Shown here piece after piece: positions 53,497-62,099 of a stretch of DNA of 64,000 nt. The notes below the pieces were generated by a model. The model was not told the origin of the DNA, made no database searches, and saw nothing but the letters and a program-made list of their open reading frames with translations. Every line of letters starts with the position of its first letter. Positions within the stretch are counted from its first letter, which is position 1. The stretch is from contig NZ_JQJY01000002.1 of assembly GCF_000745775.1 (NCBI RefSeq), forward strand, positions 248,001 to 312,000, in the 5' to 3' direction. The position numbers and the translations under genes were made by a program. Source of the DNA: Flavobacterium sp. ASV13 (GTDB lineage: Bacteria > Bacteroidota > Bacteroidia > Flavobacteriales > Flavobacteriaceae).

Positions 53497-55596
53497 TTAG
53501 TAGTTAAATTGTAATCTATTGTCTTCAATTTTAGCATTGCTTTTCAAAGCTGGTAAAACTCTGCTTGAATCAGATGCACCTTGAGATTTTAATTTTGCAA
53601 CATATTCTGCGTGGTTAGCAATTGCAGGAGCTTTTACTGTACTAATATTTTTAACTACATAAACTCCAGTGTTTCCTTCAATTGGAGCAGAAACTTTATT
53701 TGCTGCTAAAGCAAATGCATTTCCAACAACTTTAGGCTCTTGTCCAACTCCACCTGGTAAAACTGGATTATCCATAGTAACATTAGTTGCTTGTTGAACC
53801 GCTACACCAGCACTCTTAGCCATAGCTTCGATTGTAGAACCAGTTAATTTAGCTTTTAAGATTTCAGCTTTTTTCTTGTTTTTCAAGATTGACTCAACAT
53901 AAGGTCTAGCCAAAGTTACAGATACTAAACCTGATTTGTTTTCGCTTTTGTATTGAGCAATTACGTGACCAATATTAGCTAATTCAAAACGTTTTACATC
54001 ACCAATACTAGTTTCTTTATCAAATGCCCATCTAATGATGTTACGTTGGTTTCCTAAAGGACCAAATGCTTCATCCATTGCTTTTGCAGTTACCGGAGCA
54101 GCAACTTTTAATCCTAATTCCTTTGCTGTAGCAGCAAAATCTTTATCAGCAGCATCCATTTCGAATTTCGTTGCCAATGTAAATACTTTATCAGAAGTAG
54201 CTTCAGAAGGCTCAATTTTTTGAGCAATTGTAGCTAAACGAATTCCGTCTTGTTTGTCAGTTACTTTGATAATATGGAAACCGAAAGGAGTTTCAACCAA
54301 TCCAACTTTACCAATTCCGTTATTGAATACAAAATCATTGAATGGTTTTACCATTTGGCCTTGACCAAAATATCCTAAATCACCACCTTGTTGTGCAGAT
54401 GAATCATCAGAGCTTGTAAAAGCAAGCATCATGAAACTATCTGGATTAGCCTGAACTTGAGCTAAAATCTCTTCAGCTTTAGCTTTAGCTTCTTCTTTAG
54501 TTCTTTTTTCTTTTGCGTTTGGAGTTTGTGATCCGTCATAAGCAATTAAAATGTGACTTGCTTTTGCGTTAACACCAGCTTTGAATCCTAAAGATTTAGA
54601 AATAGCATAGTATCTTCCGTAAACATATGGTCCGTAAATTGCTCCAGCAGGCAAACTGAATAATTTATCAGCATCTACAGCAGGTAAAGCGTTTTTAGGA
54701 ACATAAGTAGAATCATAAGGAACATCAGAATTTGAGTTTACAAATTCAGCAATGTTTGTAGCATTTTTAAAACCAGCTAAAGTATCGTTTTTACCAGTTT
54801 TTGCATTGTAAACAACGCTTCCGTTTAACAATCCTGTAATTTTAGCTTTGATTTCAGCCTCGTCTTCTTTTGAAGCTTTGTCTTCAACTAAAACGTATTG
54901 AATTTCACGAGTTTCATCCGCTTTGAATTTTTTCTCGTTTTTCTTCATATAATCTACGATCTCATCATCAGAGATTTTTACTTCACTATCTTTGATAGAA
55001 GAATATAAAGCAGCAGCATAACTAAAGTTTACTTTATTAGCTTCCATTTCATATTTCAACTTTCCTTCACTAGCAGTTGTGTAAAGTCCAGATTTGATTA
55101 ATGTATTGTAGATTTGGAATTTTGCGTTTAATTCAGCATCTTTTTCTTTTTGAGAAATATATTGCGCTGCTTCAGGATTAGTTTTGAAGTAATCTTTGAA
55201 TTTTACTACATCAAACATTCCTGCTGCATTTAAAAACATTGGATTTTTACCAATATTTGGATCTGCTTTTAAAACTTCAATTAAATGTTTTTCACCTACT
55301 CTCAATCCTAATTTATCAAATTGAGCAGATAACAACGCGATTGAAACCTCTTGATCCCAAACTCTGTTTGCAGCTTCAGTGGAAGTAATTCCTTGACCAC
55401 TTTTTTCAACATTACTAACTTTAACTCTAAAGTCTTCAAATGAAATATCTTTTCCGTCGATGCTTCCCACATCTTTTGAACTTTGACTAAGTGTTCCTTT
55501 ATTAAATAGATCTTGTATTATAAATGCAAATAATGCAAGTGCAATAACTCCTATCAATAACGCGGAACGTTGTCTAATTTTTGCTAAAACTGCCAT
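53497..55596 (-). CDS. ppiD: Membrane-anchored peptidyl-prolyl isomerase, PpiD/SurA-like
   Basis: A 699-residue periplasmic foldase. It starts MAVLAKIRQRS and has one N-terminal membrane anchor (about 12-30), a SurA/PpiD N-terminal chaperone domain (about 40-230), a parvulin domain (about 345-450: KASHILIAYDGS, GGDLGYFGQGQMVKPF, TPFGFHIIKV) and a second, degenerate domain toward the end. It assists outer-membrane and exported proteins leaving the Sec channel. ATG 55596 is chosen over the open frame up to 55638 because the residues before it are not typical of the family. Confidence 0.92.
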   Translation of the reverse strand: MAVLAKIRQRSALLIGVIALALFAFIIQDLFNKGTLSQSSKDVGSIDGKDISFEDFRVKVSNVEKSGQGITSTEAANRVWDQEVSIALLSAQFDKLGLRVGEKHLIEVLKADPNIGKNPMFLNAAGMFDVVKFKDYFKTNPEAAQYISQKEKDAELNAKFQIYNTLIKSGLYTTASEGKLKYEMEANKVNFSYAAALYSSIKDSEVKISDDEIVDYMKKNEKKFKADETREIQYVLVEDKASKEDEAEIKAKITGLLNGSVVYNAKTGKNDTLAGFKNATNIAEFVNSNSDVPYDSTYVPKNALPAVDADKLFSLPAGAIYGPYVYGRYYAISKSLGFKAGVNAKASHILIAYDGSQTPNAKEKRTKEEAKAKAEEILAQVQANPDSFMMLAFTSSDDSSAQQGGDLGYFGQGQMVKPFNDFVFNNGIGKVGLVETPFGFHIIKVTDKQDGIRLATIAQKIEPSEATSDKVFTLATKFEMDAADKDFAATAKELGLKVAAPVTAKAMDEAFGPLGNQRNIIRWAFDKETSIGDVKRFELANIGHVIAQYKSENKSGLVSVTLARPYVESILKNKKKAEILKAKLTGSTIEAMAKSAGVAVQQATNVTMDNPVLPGGVGQEPKVVGNAFALAANKVSAPIEGNTGVYVVKNISTVKAPAIANHAEYVAKLKSQGASDSSRVLPALKSNAKIEDNRLQFNY

Positions 55597-55704
55597 TTTT
55601 ATTATCGTTAATTTTATATTCAGTTTGCGAAAATACAATTATCTAGTTAATAACAATACAACTAGCGTTTTATTTTCAACAATTTTTTTAATTATTAAAA
55701 AAAA

Positions 55705-56964
55705 TCAGTCTTTTATGGACATTTTTACTAATTCAATTTTCTTATTTGTTGCCTCTTCTATCACAAAATGATAGTTATCGATTACAATTTCGTCTCCTTT
55801 TTGTGGAATTTTCTTAGTAGAATTGACTATAAATCCGCCTAAGGTTCCGTATGAGTCTTCTTCTGGAATTTCTAATTTATAGGTTTCGTTTAAATATTCA
55901 ACATCTAATCGGGCTGAAAACAAATATTTACCTTCTCCTAATTCCTCTTCCACAAGTTCTTCATCCAGATCATGCTCGTCTTCAATTTCACCAAAAAGCT
56001 CTTCAACAATATCTTCAATTGTAATAATCCCTGAAGTTCCTCCATATTCATCGAGAACAACCGCAACATTTTTTCTTTTTTTGATGAGCAGATTCAATGC
56101 ATCCTTGATCAAAATTGTTTCTGGGACAAATTCAACCGTCATTAAAACAGATTTGATCGTCTTGGGTTTTTTAAACAAATCAAAAGAATGGACATAGCCT
56201 ACAATATCATCAAGTGAATTTTGGCTTACAACTATTTTAGAATAACCGGTTTCAATAAAAAGCGCTTTTAAGTCTGAAACGCTTTCAAATAAGTCGATAT
56301 CGACAATTTCTGTGCGAGGCGTCATAATATCACGCGCTTTTACTCCCGAAAATTCCAATGCATTCTGAAAAATCTGAATTTCAGAATCAACTTCTTCATC
56401 ATCTTCTACAGCGTTCATCTGTTCGGTAATATAGTTTCCTAATTCTACCTTACTAAAATACAATTGTACCTGATCGCCTTCTGTTTTAAAAAATTTTCTT
56501 AAAACAAAATCGGAAATCCAAATAAAAAATGTAGAAATATAATAGAATAGCTTATAAAAAAGATAAGCTGGAACAGCAAAAAACTTAATTAATGAATTTG
56601 CATAAATTTGAAAAAACACTTTCGGAAAAAATTCGGCTGTTATTAAAACAATAAAAGTCGAAAGTGCAGTTTGAACAAGCAGACTTGTTAAAGCAGAAAA
56701 CTGAAATCCTAACCCAACAAAACATTGAAGAATTAAATCTCCCATGTAAAAACCATAAACAACCAATGCTACATTATTGCCAATAAGCATTGCAGCAATA
56801 AATTTTGAAGGATTCTGGGTTAGTCTGGTTAAGATTCTTGATAAAAAGTTATCCTGTTTTTTTTCGATTTCAAGATAAATTTTATTGGAGGAAATAAAAG
56901 CTATTTCCATTCCCGAAAAAAAAGCTGATAGTATTAAACACAATATTATAATACTAATTTCCAT
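55705..56964 (-). CDS. CorC/HlyC-family membrane protein (DUF21-CBS-CorC)
   Basis: A 419-residue protein. The N-terminal DUF21 domain has four hydrophobic segments (about 1-160, SGMEIAFISSNKIYLEIE), followed by two CBS domains (about 195-325, VKARDIMTPRTEIVDID, VVLDEYGGTSGIITIEDI) and a C-terminal CorC_HlyC domain (about 340-415, EDSYGTLGGFIV). Family members are linked to Mg/Co export or resistance; in gliding flavobacteria a relative, GldE, is part of the motility machinery, but the neighbours seen here do not match the gldE locus as I know it. It overlaps nothing and is 2 bases from the next small gene. Confidence 0.88.
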   Translation of the reverse strand: MEISIIILCLILSAFFSGMEIAFISSNKIYLEIEKKQDNFLSRILTRLTQNPSKFIAAMLIGNNVALVVYGFYMGDLILQCFVGLGFQFSALTSLLVQTALSTFIVLITAEFFPKVFFQIYANSLIKFFAVPAYLFYKLFYYISTFFIWISDFVLRKFFKTEGDQVQLYFSKVELGNYITEQMNAVEDDEEVDSEIQIFQNALEFSGVKARDIMTPRTEIVDIDLFESVSDLKALFIETGYSKIVVSQNSLDDIVGYVHSFDLFKKPKTIKSVLMTVEFVPETILIKDALNLLIKKRKNVAVVLDEYGGTSGIITIEDIVEELFGEIEDEHDLDEELVEEELGEGKYLFSARLDVEYLNETYKLEIPEEDSYGTLGGFIVNSTKKIPQKGDEIVIDNYHFVIEEATNKKIELVKMSIKD

Positions 56965-56966
56965 TT

Positions 56967-57161
56967 TTATTGTTTTTTGTTTCGGTCGTCAAATTTTTTG
57001 ACAAATCTTCTCCTGAAGAAAAACATAAATATTGCCATTCCTGCAATTACAAAACTTAACGGATAAGATTCGGCACCTTCATTCATTTTTGTAATTCCGT
57101 CATAAATAAAGTAAACTGCAAATGCAATATATACGTATTGTGTGTATTTTAAATAACCCAT
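56967..57161 (-). CDS. Small membrane protein, 64 aa
   Basis: A 64-residue protein with two hydrophobic segments (about 8-22 and 33-50) and a basic C-terminal tail (RRRFVKKFDDRNKKQ), which predicts a hairpin with both ends inside. It sits tightly between lptC (5 bases) and the CorC gene (2 bases), so it is clearly co-transcribed. No function recognised. Confidence 0.75.
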   Translation of the reverse strand: MGYLKYTQYVYIAFAVYFIYDGITKMNEGAESYPLSFVIAGMAIFMFFFRRRFVKKFDDRNKKQ

Positions 57162-57166
57162 AATTT

Positions 57167-57718
57167 CTATTCGTTTGATTCAATTTCACCGCTTATGCGC
57201 TGTGAATTAATCATTTTAAAATCTTTACTAAAATCTATTCCTTGTCCGGTTGACACTCCTTTAGCATCGGTAAGTTTAAATTTTCTTTCTGTGTAAAACC
57301 ATTCATTTTTCTGATCGAAATAAAGCTGTTCGGTTTCTAAAACCTGGCCAGCTTCTGAAGTGATTTTTACATTTCCCTGCAAATCAATTATTCCGGTATC
57401 TTTATAAGAAACTGCATAATTTGATCTAATAAAAGTACGCTTTTGTTTTTTATCATATAAAGTAACATCTATTCCTTTTGGAAAATCTGTAAATGGAAAT
57501 TCAAGATTAGAATAATCCAGCATTTTAGGACTTATCAAAATACCTGTTATACGACCTGAATCAGTATATTTGATATTTACAGTATCAACATCACTTCCTG
57601 GGACAAATTCTGCAAAATTACTTCTTTGCACTTCCTTAAAATTACTTTCACACCCAAAAAACAGTGTCACAGCAAGAACTGTGACAACGGTTATAATATA
57701 TCTTTTTGGTAAATTCAT
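57167..57718 (-). CDS. lptC: LPS export protein LptC-like lipoprotein
   Basis: A 183-residue protein of the LptC/DUF1239 family in the Bacteroidetes form. The lipobox FFGC puts a lipidated Cys at about residue 23 in place of the usual inner-membrane helix end. The beta-jellyroll part is visible in DVTLYDKKQKRTFIRSNYA, GIIDLQGNVKITSEAGQVLE and LYFDQKNEWFYTERKF. It passes LPS from the LptB2FG transporter to LptA. It is in one minus-strand run with an outer-membrane protein gene and the CorC gene. Confidence 0.88.
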   Translation of the reverse strand: MNLPKRYIITVVTVLAVTLFFGCESNFKEVQRSNFAEFVPGSDVDTVNIKYTDSGRITGILISPKMLDYSNLEFPFTDFPKGIDVTLYDKKQKRTFIRSNYAVSYKDTGIIDLQGNVKITSEAGQVLETEQLYFDQKNEWFYTERKFKLTDAKGVSTGQGIDFSKDFKMINSQRISGEIESNE

Positions 57719-57768
57719 TTGCCAAAAGTAGTAAATTGTAATGAGCTTATAAAAATATAACTGAGGTA

Positions 57769-58998
57769 TTACTCGATTTTACGCTGTTTAAACCATCTGT
57801 CATTGAAAGAGAAACTTGCGCTGAAGTTCAAATAATTTTCCTGAATCAAACCTGCAGAAGTAGTACCTCTTTTACCAAATTCGATTCCGATATTTACATT
57901 TGAAAAAGACCCTGTGATTGGGAATCCAGCACCAATAGTCACACCAACATCATTAATAGACTGATTATTAATAACTAATCCTGTTTTTTCATATTTCAGA
58001 CCAGCTCTGTAGGTAACTCTACTAAAATAATTTGTAAATGATGTATAGTTAGGAATATAATATCCTCCAAGTGCATATTTTGAATATTTTTCGTAGCGAA
58101 CGTCATCGCTTGAATTGTAATAATTTTCAAATTGACCCGCTCCCTGAAAAGCTAGTGTTGTTCCAACAAGCCATTTTCTCGGCAAACCAACTCCGGCTCC
58201 TAATGTCACTTTATTACCCATTTTTAATTTTGCATCAAATGGATCAGCTGTTATTGGATCTGGGTCGCCATCTACCGCAATAGTTCTTACATTATGTGCA
58301 TTTAAGGTAGTTGCAAATGTGTAATTCAAACTCGTGAACAACATCATTTTTTTATCGATTTTTGTCTGATACATTGTTCCAATGTTAAAATTAACACCTG
58401 ACAATTCCGATTTGTTTGTCTCTTTTGTTGAATTTTGAACTCCGGTAATTGCTTCAATACTTGTTGTAGTAATTGAACCAAAGTTGTATTGAACATCAGC
58501 ACCAATATTCCAGTTTGGTTTAATTTTATAACCTAAACCAAAAAATACTTTATTAACTCCTCCTTTTCCTTCAAACTGATTGTTTGTAGCTCCAGGAGTA
58601 TCTGTATTATCATTTAAGATTTTATATCCAACAGAAGTTAAAGGAACCAAACCAAAAGCCGCACCCAATTTCCCCATCGGAATTCCTACAGCTAAGTAAT
58701 CGAAAGTCGCTCTCTGCGCTTTTTCAGATTGTGTATCATTTTTTAAATTAGAAGTACCAAAACTTCCTCCAACTGTAAACGTAGTTTGTCTTAAACTCGC
58801 ATAACTTGAAGGATTATCAACATTCAAGTGAATACTATCTTGTTCTATTGAAACACCAGCCATAGATCTGTTTTCCAGAGTACCTTTGAATCTTGCATCT
58901 CCAATTCCGTAGAAAGAATATGGTGAAGCTGTACCTTGCTGAGCAAATGAAACGAACGAGATAAGTAAACAAGCACTTATTATAATTTTTTTAATCAT
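57769..58998 (-). CDS. Outer-membrane beta-barrel protein (OmpP1/FadL-like)
   Basis: A 409-residue exported protein (signal peptide ending VSFAQQ). The mature part starts TASPYSFYGIGDARFKGTLE and consists of about fourteen alternating amphipathic strands with Gly-aromatic turns (VFFGLGYKIKPNWNIGADVQ, VTIGAGFPIT), as in FadL/OmpP1-type channels of flavobacteria. The usual N-terminal hatch motif is not clear, so the exact family is open. It starts inside the coaX stop region (8-base overlap) and may be translationally coupled to it. Confidence 0.8.
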   Translation of the reverse strand: MIKKIIISACLLISFVSFAQQGTASPYSFYGIGDARFKGTLENRSMAGVSIEQDSIHLNVDNPSSYASLRQTTFTVGGSFGTSNLKNDTQSEKAQRATFDYLAVGIPMGKLGAAFGLVPLTSVGYKILNDNTDTPGATNNQFEGKGGVNKVFFGLGYKIKPNWNIGADVQYNFGSITTTSIEAITGVQNSTKETNKSELSGVNFNIGTMYQTKIDKKMMLFTSLNYTFATTLNAHNVRTIAVDGDPDPITADPFDAKLKMGNKVTLGAGVGLPRKWLVGTTLAFQGAGQFENYYNSSDDVRYEKYSKYALGGYYIPNYTSFTNYFSRVTYRAGLKYEKTGLVINNQSINDVGVTIGAGFPITGSFSNVNIGIEFGKRGTTSAGLIQENYLNFSASFSFNDRWFKQRKIE

Positions 58999-59725
58999 TG
59001 TCGATTTTATATTGAAATGTTTGGTTCAAACTTTCTAGTAGGAAATTTGAATTGGCAAATATGGTATTTTTTAATCGTTTAGCCAAAAATTCTGCATCGC
59101 CTCCCGTTAAAATTATTATAAAATTTGAAAATTCTGCTCGATATTCATCGATAAAACCGTCAATCTCATAGACGAACCCATTGACAACGCCTGAATGAAT
59201 AGCTTGTTTAGTAGAGTTTCCTACATAATTTTCGGGCTCTTCAAAAGTCAACAAAGGCAGTTTGGCTGTGAATTGATGCAGAGATTCATATCGCAATCTA
59301 AGTCCTGGTGAGATTGCGCCGCCCAAATAATTATCGTTTTCGTCGATAAAATCGTAGGTAATGCAAGTTCCGGCATCAATAACTAATCTGTTTTTTTTAG
59401 GAAATTGCAACGTTGCACCCGCAGCCAAAATCATTCTGTCAATTCCCAAAGTTTTTGGGGTCGCATATTGATTATGGAATGGAAAAACATCTTCGTGGGT
59501 AAAAAAATGAACATTCAATCGATTTTCGAAAGTTAAAAAAGATTCTTTTTCAATATTTCCGACTGAAGCCACAACTAAATCAGAGCAATTTTGAAATTTT
59601 TCTAATATTTTTTCAATTTTTTTTTCGAGCTCATTTTTCTCAAAAACAAAATTCTCCAATACATTATTCTCCTCAAAGACAGCTGCTTTAATTCGTGTAT
59701 TACCAACATCAACAGTTAAAATCAT
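58991..59725 (-). CDS. coaX: Type III pantothenate kinase
   Basis: A 244-residue kinase that phosphorylates pantothenate as the first step of coenzyme A synthesis. Motifs: ILTVDVGNTRIKAAVFE (phosphate loop), TPKTLGIDRMILAAGA, LVIDAGTCITYDFID and IILTGGDAEFLAKRL. ATG 59725 gives the standard start. The frame stays open to 59920 but that stretch runs across the tRNA-Phe gene on the other strand and is not coding. It heads the minus-strand run down to ppiD. Confidence 0.95.
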   Translation of the reverse strand: MILTVDVGNTRIKAAVFEENNVLENFVFEKNELEKKIEKILEKFQNCSDLVVASVGNIEKESFLTFENRLNVHFFTHEDVFPFHNQYATPKTLGIDRMILAAGATLQFPKKNRLVIDAGTCITYDFIDENDNYLGGAISPGLRLRYESLHQFTAKLPLLTFEEPENYVGNSTKQAIHSGVVNGFVYEIDGFIDEYRAEFSNFIIILTGGDAEFLAKRLKNTIFANSNFLLESLNQTFQYKIDND

Positions 59726-59777
59726 ATCTATTTTTTTACCATTGCGAAGATACGAATTGATTTTTTTAAAAAAATGT

Positions 59778-59808
59778 TTTGGATAAACGAAAAATGATTC
59801 TATCTTTG
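59778..59808 (+). promoter_or_regulatory. Promoter of the tRNA-Phe gene
   Basis: TTTG (59778-59781), 19 bases and TATCTTTG (59801-59808) are the textbook Bacteroidetes promoter; the tRNA begins 21 bases later. It is the cleanest promoter in the window. Confidence 0.75.
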
Positions 59809-59829
59809 CACCCGCATTGAGCACAAGAC

Positions 59830-59905
59830 GGTACCTTAGCTCAGATGGTAGAGCAATGGACTGAAAATCCATGTGTCCCTGGTTCGATCCCTGGAGGTAC
59901 CACCA
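59830..59905 (+). tRNA. tRNA-Phe (anticodon GAA)
   Basis: A 76-base cloverleaf. Acceptor stem GGTACCT/AGGTACC, D arm with AGCTCAGATGGTAGAGC, anticodon stem ATGGA/TCCAT around CTGAAAA (anticodon GAA), T arm CCTGGTTCGATCCCTGG and an encoded 3' ACCA. All conserved positions fit. Confidence 0.97.
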
Positions 59906-59906
59906 A

Positions 59907-59936
59907 AACCCGAATAGCAATATTCGGGTTTTTTGT
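59907..59936 (+). terminator. tRNA-Phe terminator
   Basis: AACCCGAATA pairs with TATTCGGGTT around GCAA and a T-run follows, directly after the tRNA. Confidence 0.9.
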
Positions 59937-59957
59937 TTTTATTACTTTTTCAATATG

Positions 59958-60053
59958 TAACCGCAAAGAACGTTAAGATTTACGCAAGGTTCGCAAAGCT
60001 TAAAATAAACCTTTGCGAACCTTGCGTTTTTTTCTTTGTGTGCTTTGCGGTTA
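59958..60053. repeat. Nested palindrome containing the dispersed 41-bp repeat, copy 2
   Basis: Inner arms ACGCAAGGTTCGCAAAG (59982-59998) and their exact complement (60011-60027) and outer arms TAACCGCAAAG (59958-59968) and CTTTGCGGTTA (60043-60053) give a two-level inverted repeat. The left half (59958-59998) is the reverse complement of the repeat at 34179-34219 with about four of five bases equal. No coding potential. The remaining bases up to 60220 show nothing else. Confidence 0.8.
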
Positions 60054-60220
60054 ATTTTACTTTTTCTCAGACTTTATAAAGCATATACTACTAAAAAAAC
60101 AAAAGTCAATAAATAGTTTATTTTTGTTAAAAAAGTATTAACTGAATAACAAAATATCTTATATATTCGTAAAACTATAATTTTATTATTTAATCATTAT
60201 TAAGTACACAAAACAGTTTT

Positions 60221-61717
60221 ATGAGCAAAACTTCTACTAAAGGTATTTGGAAAGTTATTTCGGCGTCCTCGATGGGAACAATGATTGAATGGTACGATTT
60301 TTATATTTTTGGAAGTTTAGCTGTTGTTATTTCGACAAAATTTTTCCCGAGTGACAATCCTACAGCAGCATTTTTATCAACTTTAGCTACGTTTGCCGCC
60401 GGATTTGTTGTAAGACCTTTTGGTGCTTTATTTTTTGGAAGACTAGGTGATATTATTGGCCGGAAATATACTTTCATGGCCACTTTATTATTAATGGGTG
60501 GCTCTACTTTTTTAATAGGCTGTATTCCGAGTTATGAAACTATTGGTTTTTTAGCACCTTTATTAGTTCTAATACTTCGTTTACTTCAAGGACTGGCACT
60601 AGGTGGAGAATATGGCGGCGCTGCAACTTATGTAGCCGAGCATTCGCCGGCGGGACAAAAAGGGTATTGGACATCCTGGATTCAAACCACAGCAACTGTT
60701 GGTTTGTTTATATCATTAATGGTTATTTTGGCTACGAAAAACATTCTTTCTACAGAAGATTTTGATACTTGGGGATGGCGTGTTCCGTTTTGGGTTTCTA
60801 TTGTAATGGTTGGCGTTTCGTATTTAATCCGAAAAAATATGGATGAATCTCCGGTTTTTGCAAAAGCAAAAAAAGAAGGAACTACTAGCGCAAATCCATT
60901 AAAAGAAAGTTTTGGAAACAGATACAATTTGAAATTTGTTTTACTGGCACTTTTTGGCGCTACAATGGGACAAGGCGTAGTTTGGTACACCGGACAATTT
61001 TATGCAATGAGTTTCATGAAAACGGTCATGAATATTGATTCTTCTCAAGTTGATGAACTTTTAGGCATTGCCTTGTTACTAGGAACTCCTTTCTTTATTG
61101 TTTTTGGATGGCTGAGCGATAAAATTGGTCGAAAATACATTATGATGCTCGGAATGTTGCTTGCTGTTTGTTCTTATTGGTCGATTTATGACAAAATGTA
61201 TAATACAGTAAATTTCACTCAGAAAACAGAAATCATAGAAAAAACTACAAATACAATTGAAAAAACAGCCAATAATGACAAAATAACCACAATTTCGAAA
61301 ACCTATACTGACGGAACTACGTATATCGAAAAGAATACAGATTTTAACAACAAAAAGAAATCACAAACGAATATTACAATCCATTTAAATTCTGCCGATG
61401 AATGGGCATTGATTTTTTGGGTTTTCATTCAGGTTTTATTTGTTACAATGGTTTATGGGCCAATTGCAGCGTTTTTAGTGGAAATGTTTCCAACTAAAAT
61501 ACGATATACTTCAATGTCGCTTCCTTATCATGTTGGAAACGGGATTTTTGGAGGATTGCTTCCTGCAATTTCGACCTACCTTGTAACGCATGCCAAAGCA
61601 CAAGGAGAACCGAAATTCTATTTGGAAGGACTTTGGTACCCAATTATTATTGCTTCGATCTGCTTTGTAATTGGAATGGTTTACATTGACAATAAAAACA
61701 AAACGAATCACCTTTAA
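60221..61717 (+). CDS. MFS transporter, metabolite:H+ symporter (MHS) type
   Basis: A 498-residue inner-membrane transporter of the MHS branch (ProP, KgtP, ShiA relatives). MIEWYDFYIFG at the first helix, the loop GRLGDIIGRK after helix 2, RLLQGLALGGEYGGAATYVAEH in helix 4 and GWLSDKIGRKY after helix 8 are characteristic. A polar stretch of about 70 residues (about 323-392, rich in Lys/Thr/Asn) lies in the loop after helix 9, on the predicted outer side, where family members usually have a short loop. The substrate, an osmolyte or organic acid, cannot be told. It is followed by a small membrane gene after 14 bases. Confidence 0.92.
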   Translation: MSKTSTKGIWKVISASSMGTMIEWYDFYIFGSLAVVISTKFFPSDNPTAAFLSTLATFAAGFVVRPFGALFFGRLGDIIGRKYTFMATLLLMGGSTFLIGCIPSYETIGFLAPLLVLILRLLQGLALGGEYGGAATYVAEHSPAGQKGYWTSWIQTTATVGLFISLMVILATKNILSTEDFDTWGWRVPFWVSIVMVGVSYLIRKNMDESPVFAKAKKEGTTSANPLKESFGNRYNLKFVLLALFGATMGQGVVWYTGQFYAMSFMKTVMNIDSSQVDELLGIALLLGTPFFIVFGWLSDKIGRKYIMMLGMLLAVCSYWSIYDKMYNTVNFTQKTEIIEKTTNTIEKTANNDKITTISKTYTDGTTYIEKNTDFNNKKKSQTNITIHLNSADEWALIFWVFIQVLFVTMVYGPIAAFLVEMFPTKIRYTSMSLPYHVGNGIFGGLLPAISTYLVTHAKAQGEPKFYLEGLWYPIIIASICFVIGMVYIDNKNKTNHL

Positions 61718-61731
61718 TACCTACATATAAT

Positions 61732-61956
61732 ATGAATACAGTTAAGAAAATTTTAGGTGTTTTGTGGATTATACTTTCCATTGGTGCCGCTTATTTCTGC
61801 GTGTTTGAATTTGGTTTGCCAAAAATTTTATCAGACCAGCAGGATGATACGGTATTTGGAATTATAACCCTATTCATTCTAACCCCGCTAATCGTTTTAG
61901 GCTTGGGAACTTTTGGCTATTTTTCTTTGATTGGAGAATACAACGAGAAAAAATAA
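61732..61956 (+). CDS. Small membrane protein downstream of the MHS transporter, 74 aa
   Basis: A 74-residue protein with two hydrophobic helices (about 7-26 and 43-65) and a short acidic loop between them. It starts 14 bases after the transporter stop and ends at a strong terminator, so the two form one transcript. It may be an accessory of the transporter. No family recognised. Confidence 0.7.
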   Translation: MNTVKKILGVLWIILSIGAAYFCVFEFGLPKILSDQQDDTVFGIITLFILTPLIVLGLGTFGYFSLIGEYNEKK

Positions 61957-61976
61957 CCAAAACAAACTTAAACAAG

Positions 61977-62010
61977 AAAAGGGCTGTCTAAAAATAGACA
62001 GCCCTTTTAA
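61977..62010. terminator. Terminator of the MHS transporter unit
   Basis: AAAAGGGCTGTCTA pairs perfectly with TAGACAGCCCTTTT around AAAA; usable on both strands. It is 21 bases after the 74-aa gene and about 90 bases from the end of the amylase gene on the minus strand. Confidence 0.88.
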
Positions 62011-62099
62011 CTACTAAAAAACCAAAATTTAAATACCTATTAAAATTTTAAACCTAAAAGCAAACATTTACTTTTCGTCTAAATTTTAAACTGACGTAT

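Noticed and set aside
55705-56964. CorC-like gene considered as gldE
   Set aside because: Both share DUF21 and CBS domains, but none of the other gliding genes expected near gldE is present; the neighbours are coaX, lptC and ppiD.
59726-59920. N-terminal extension of coaX
   Set aside because: The open frame runs antisense through the tRNA-Phe gene and its promoter; the conserved kinase start is at 59725.
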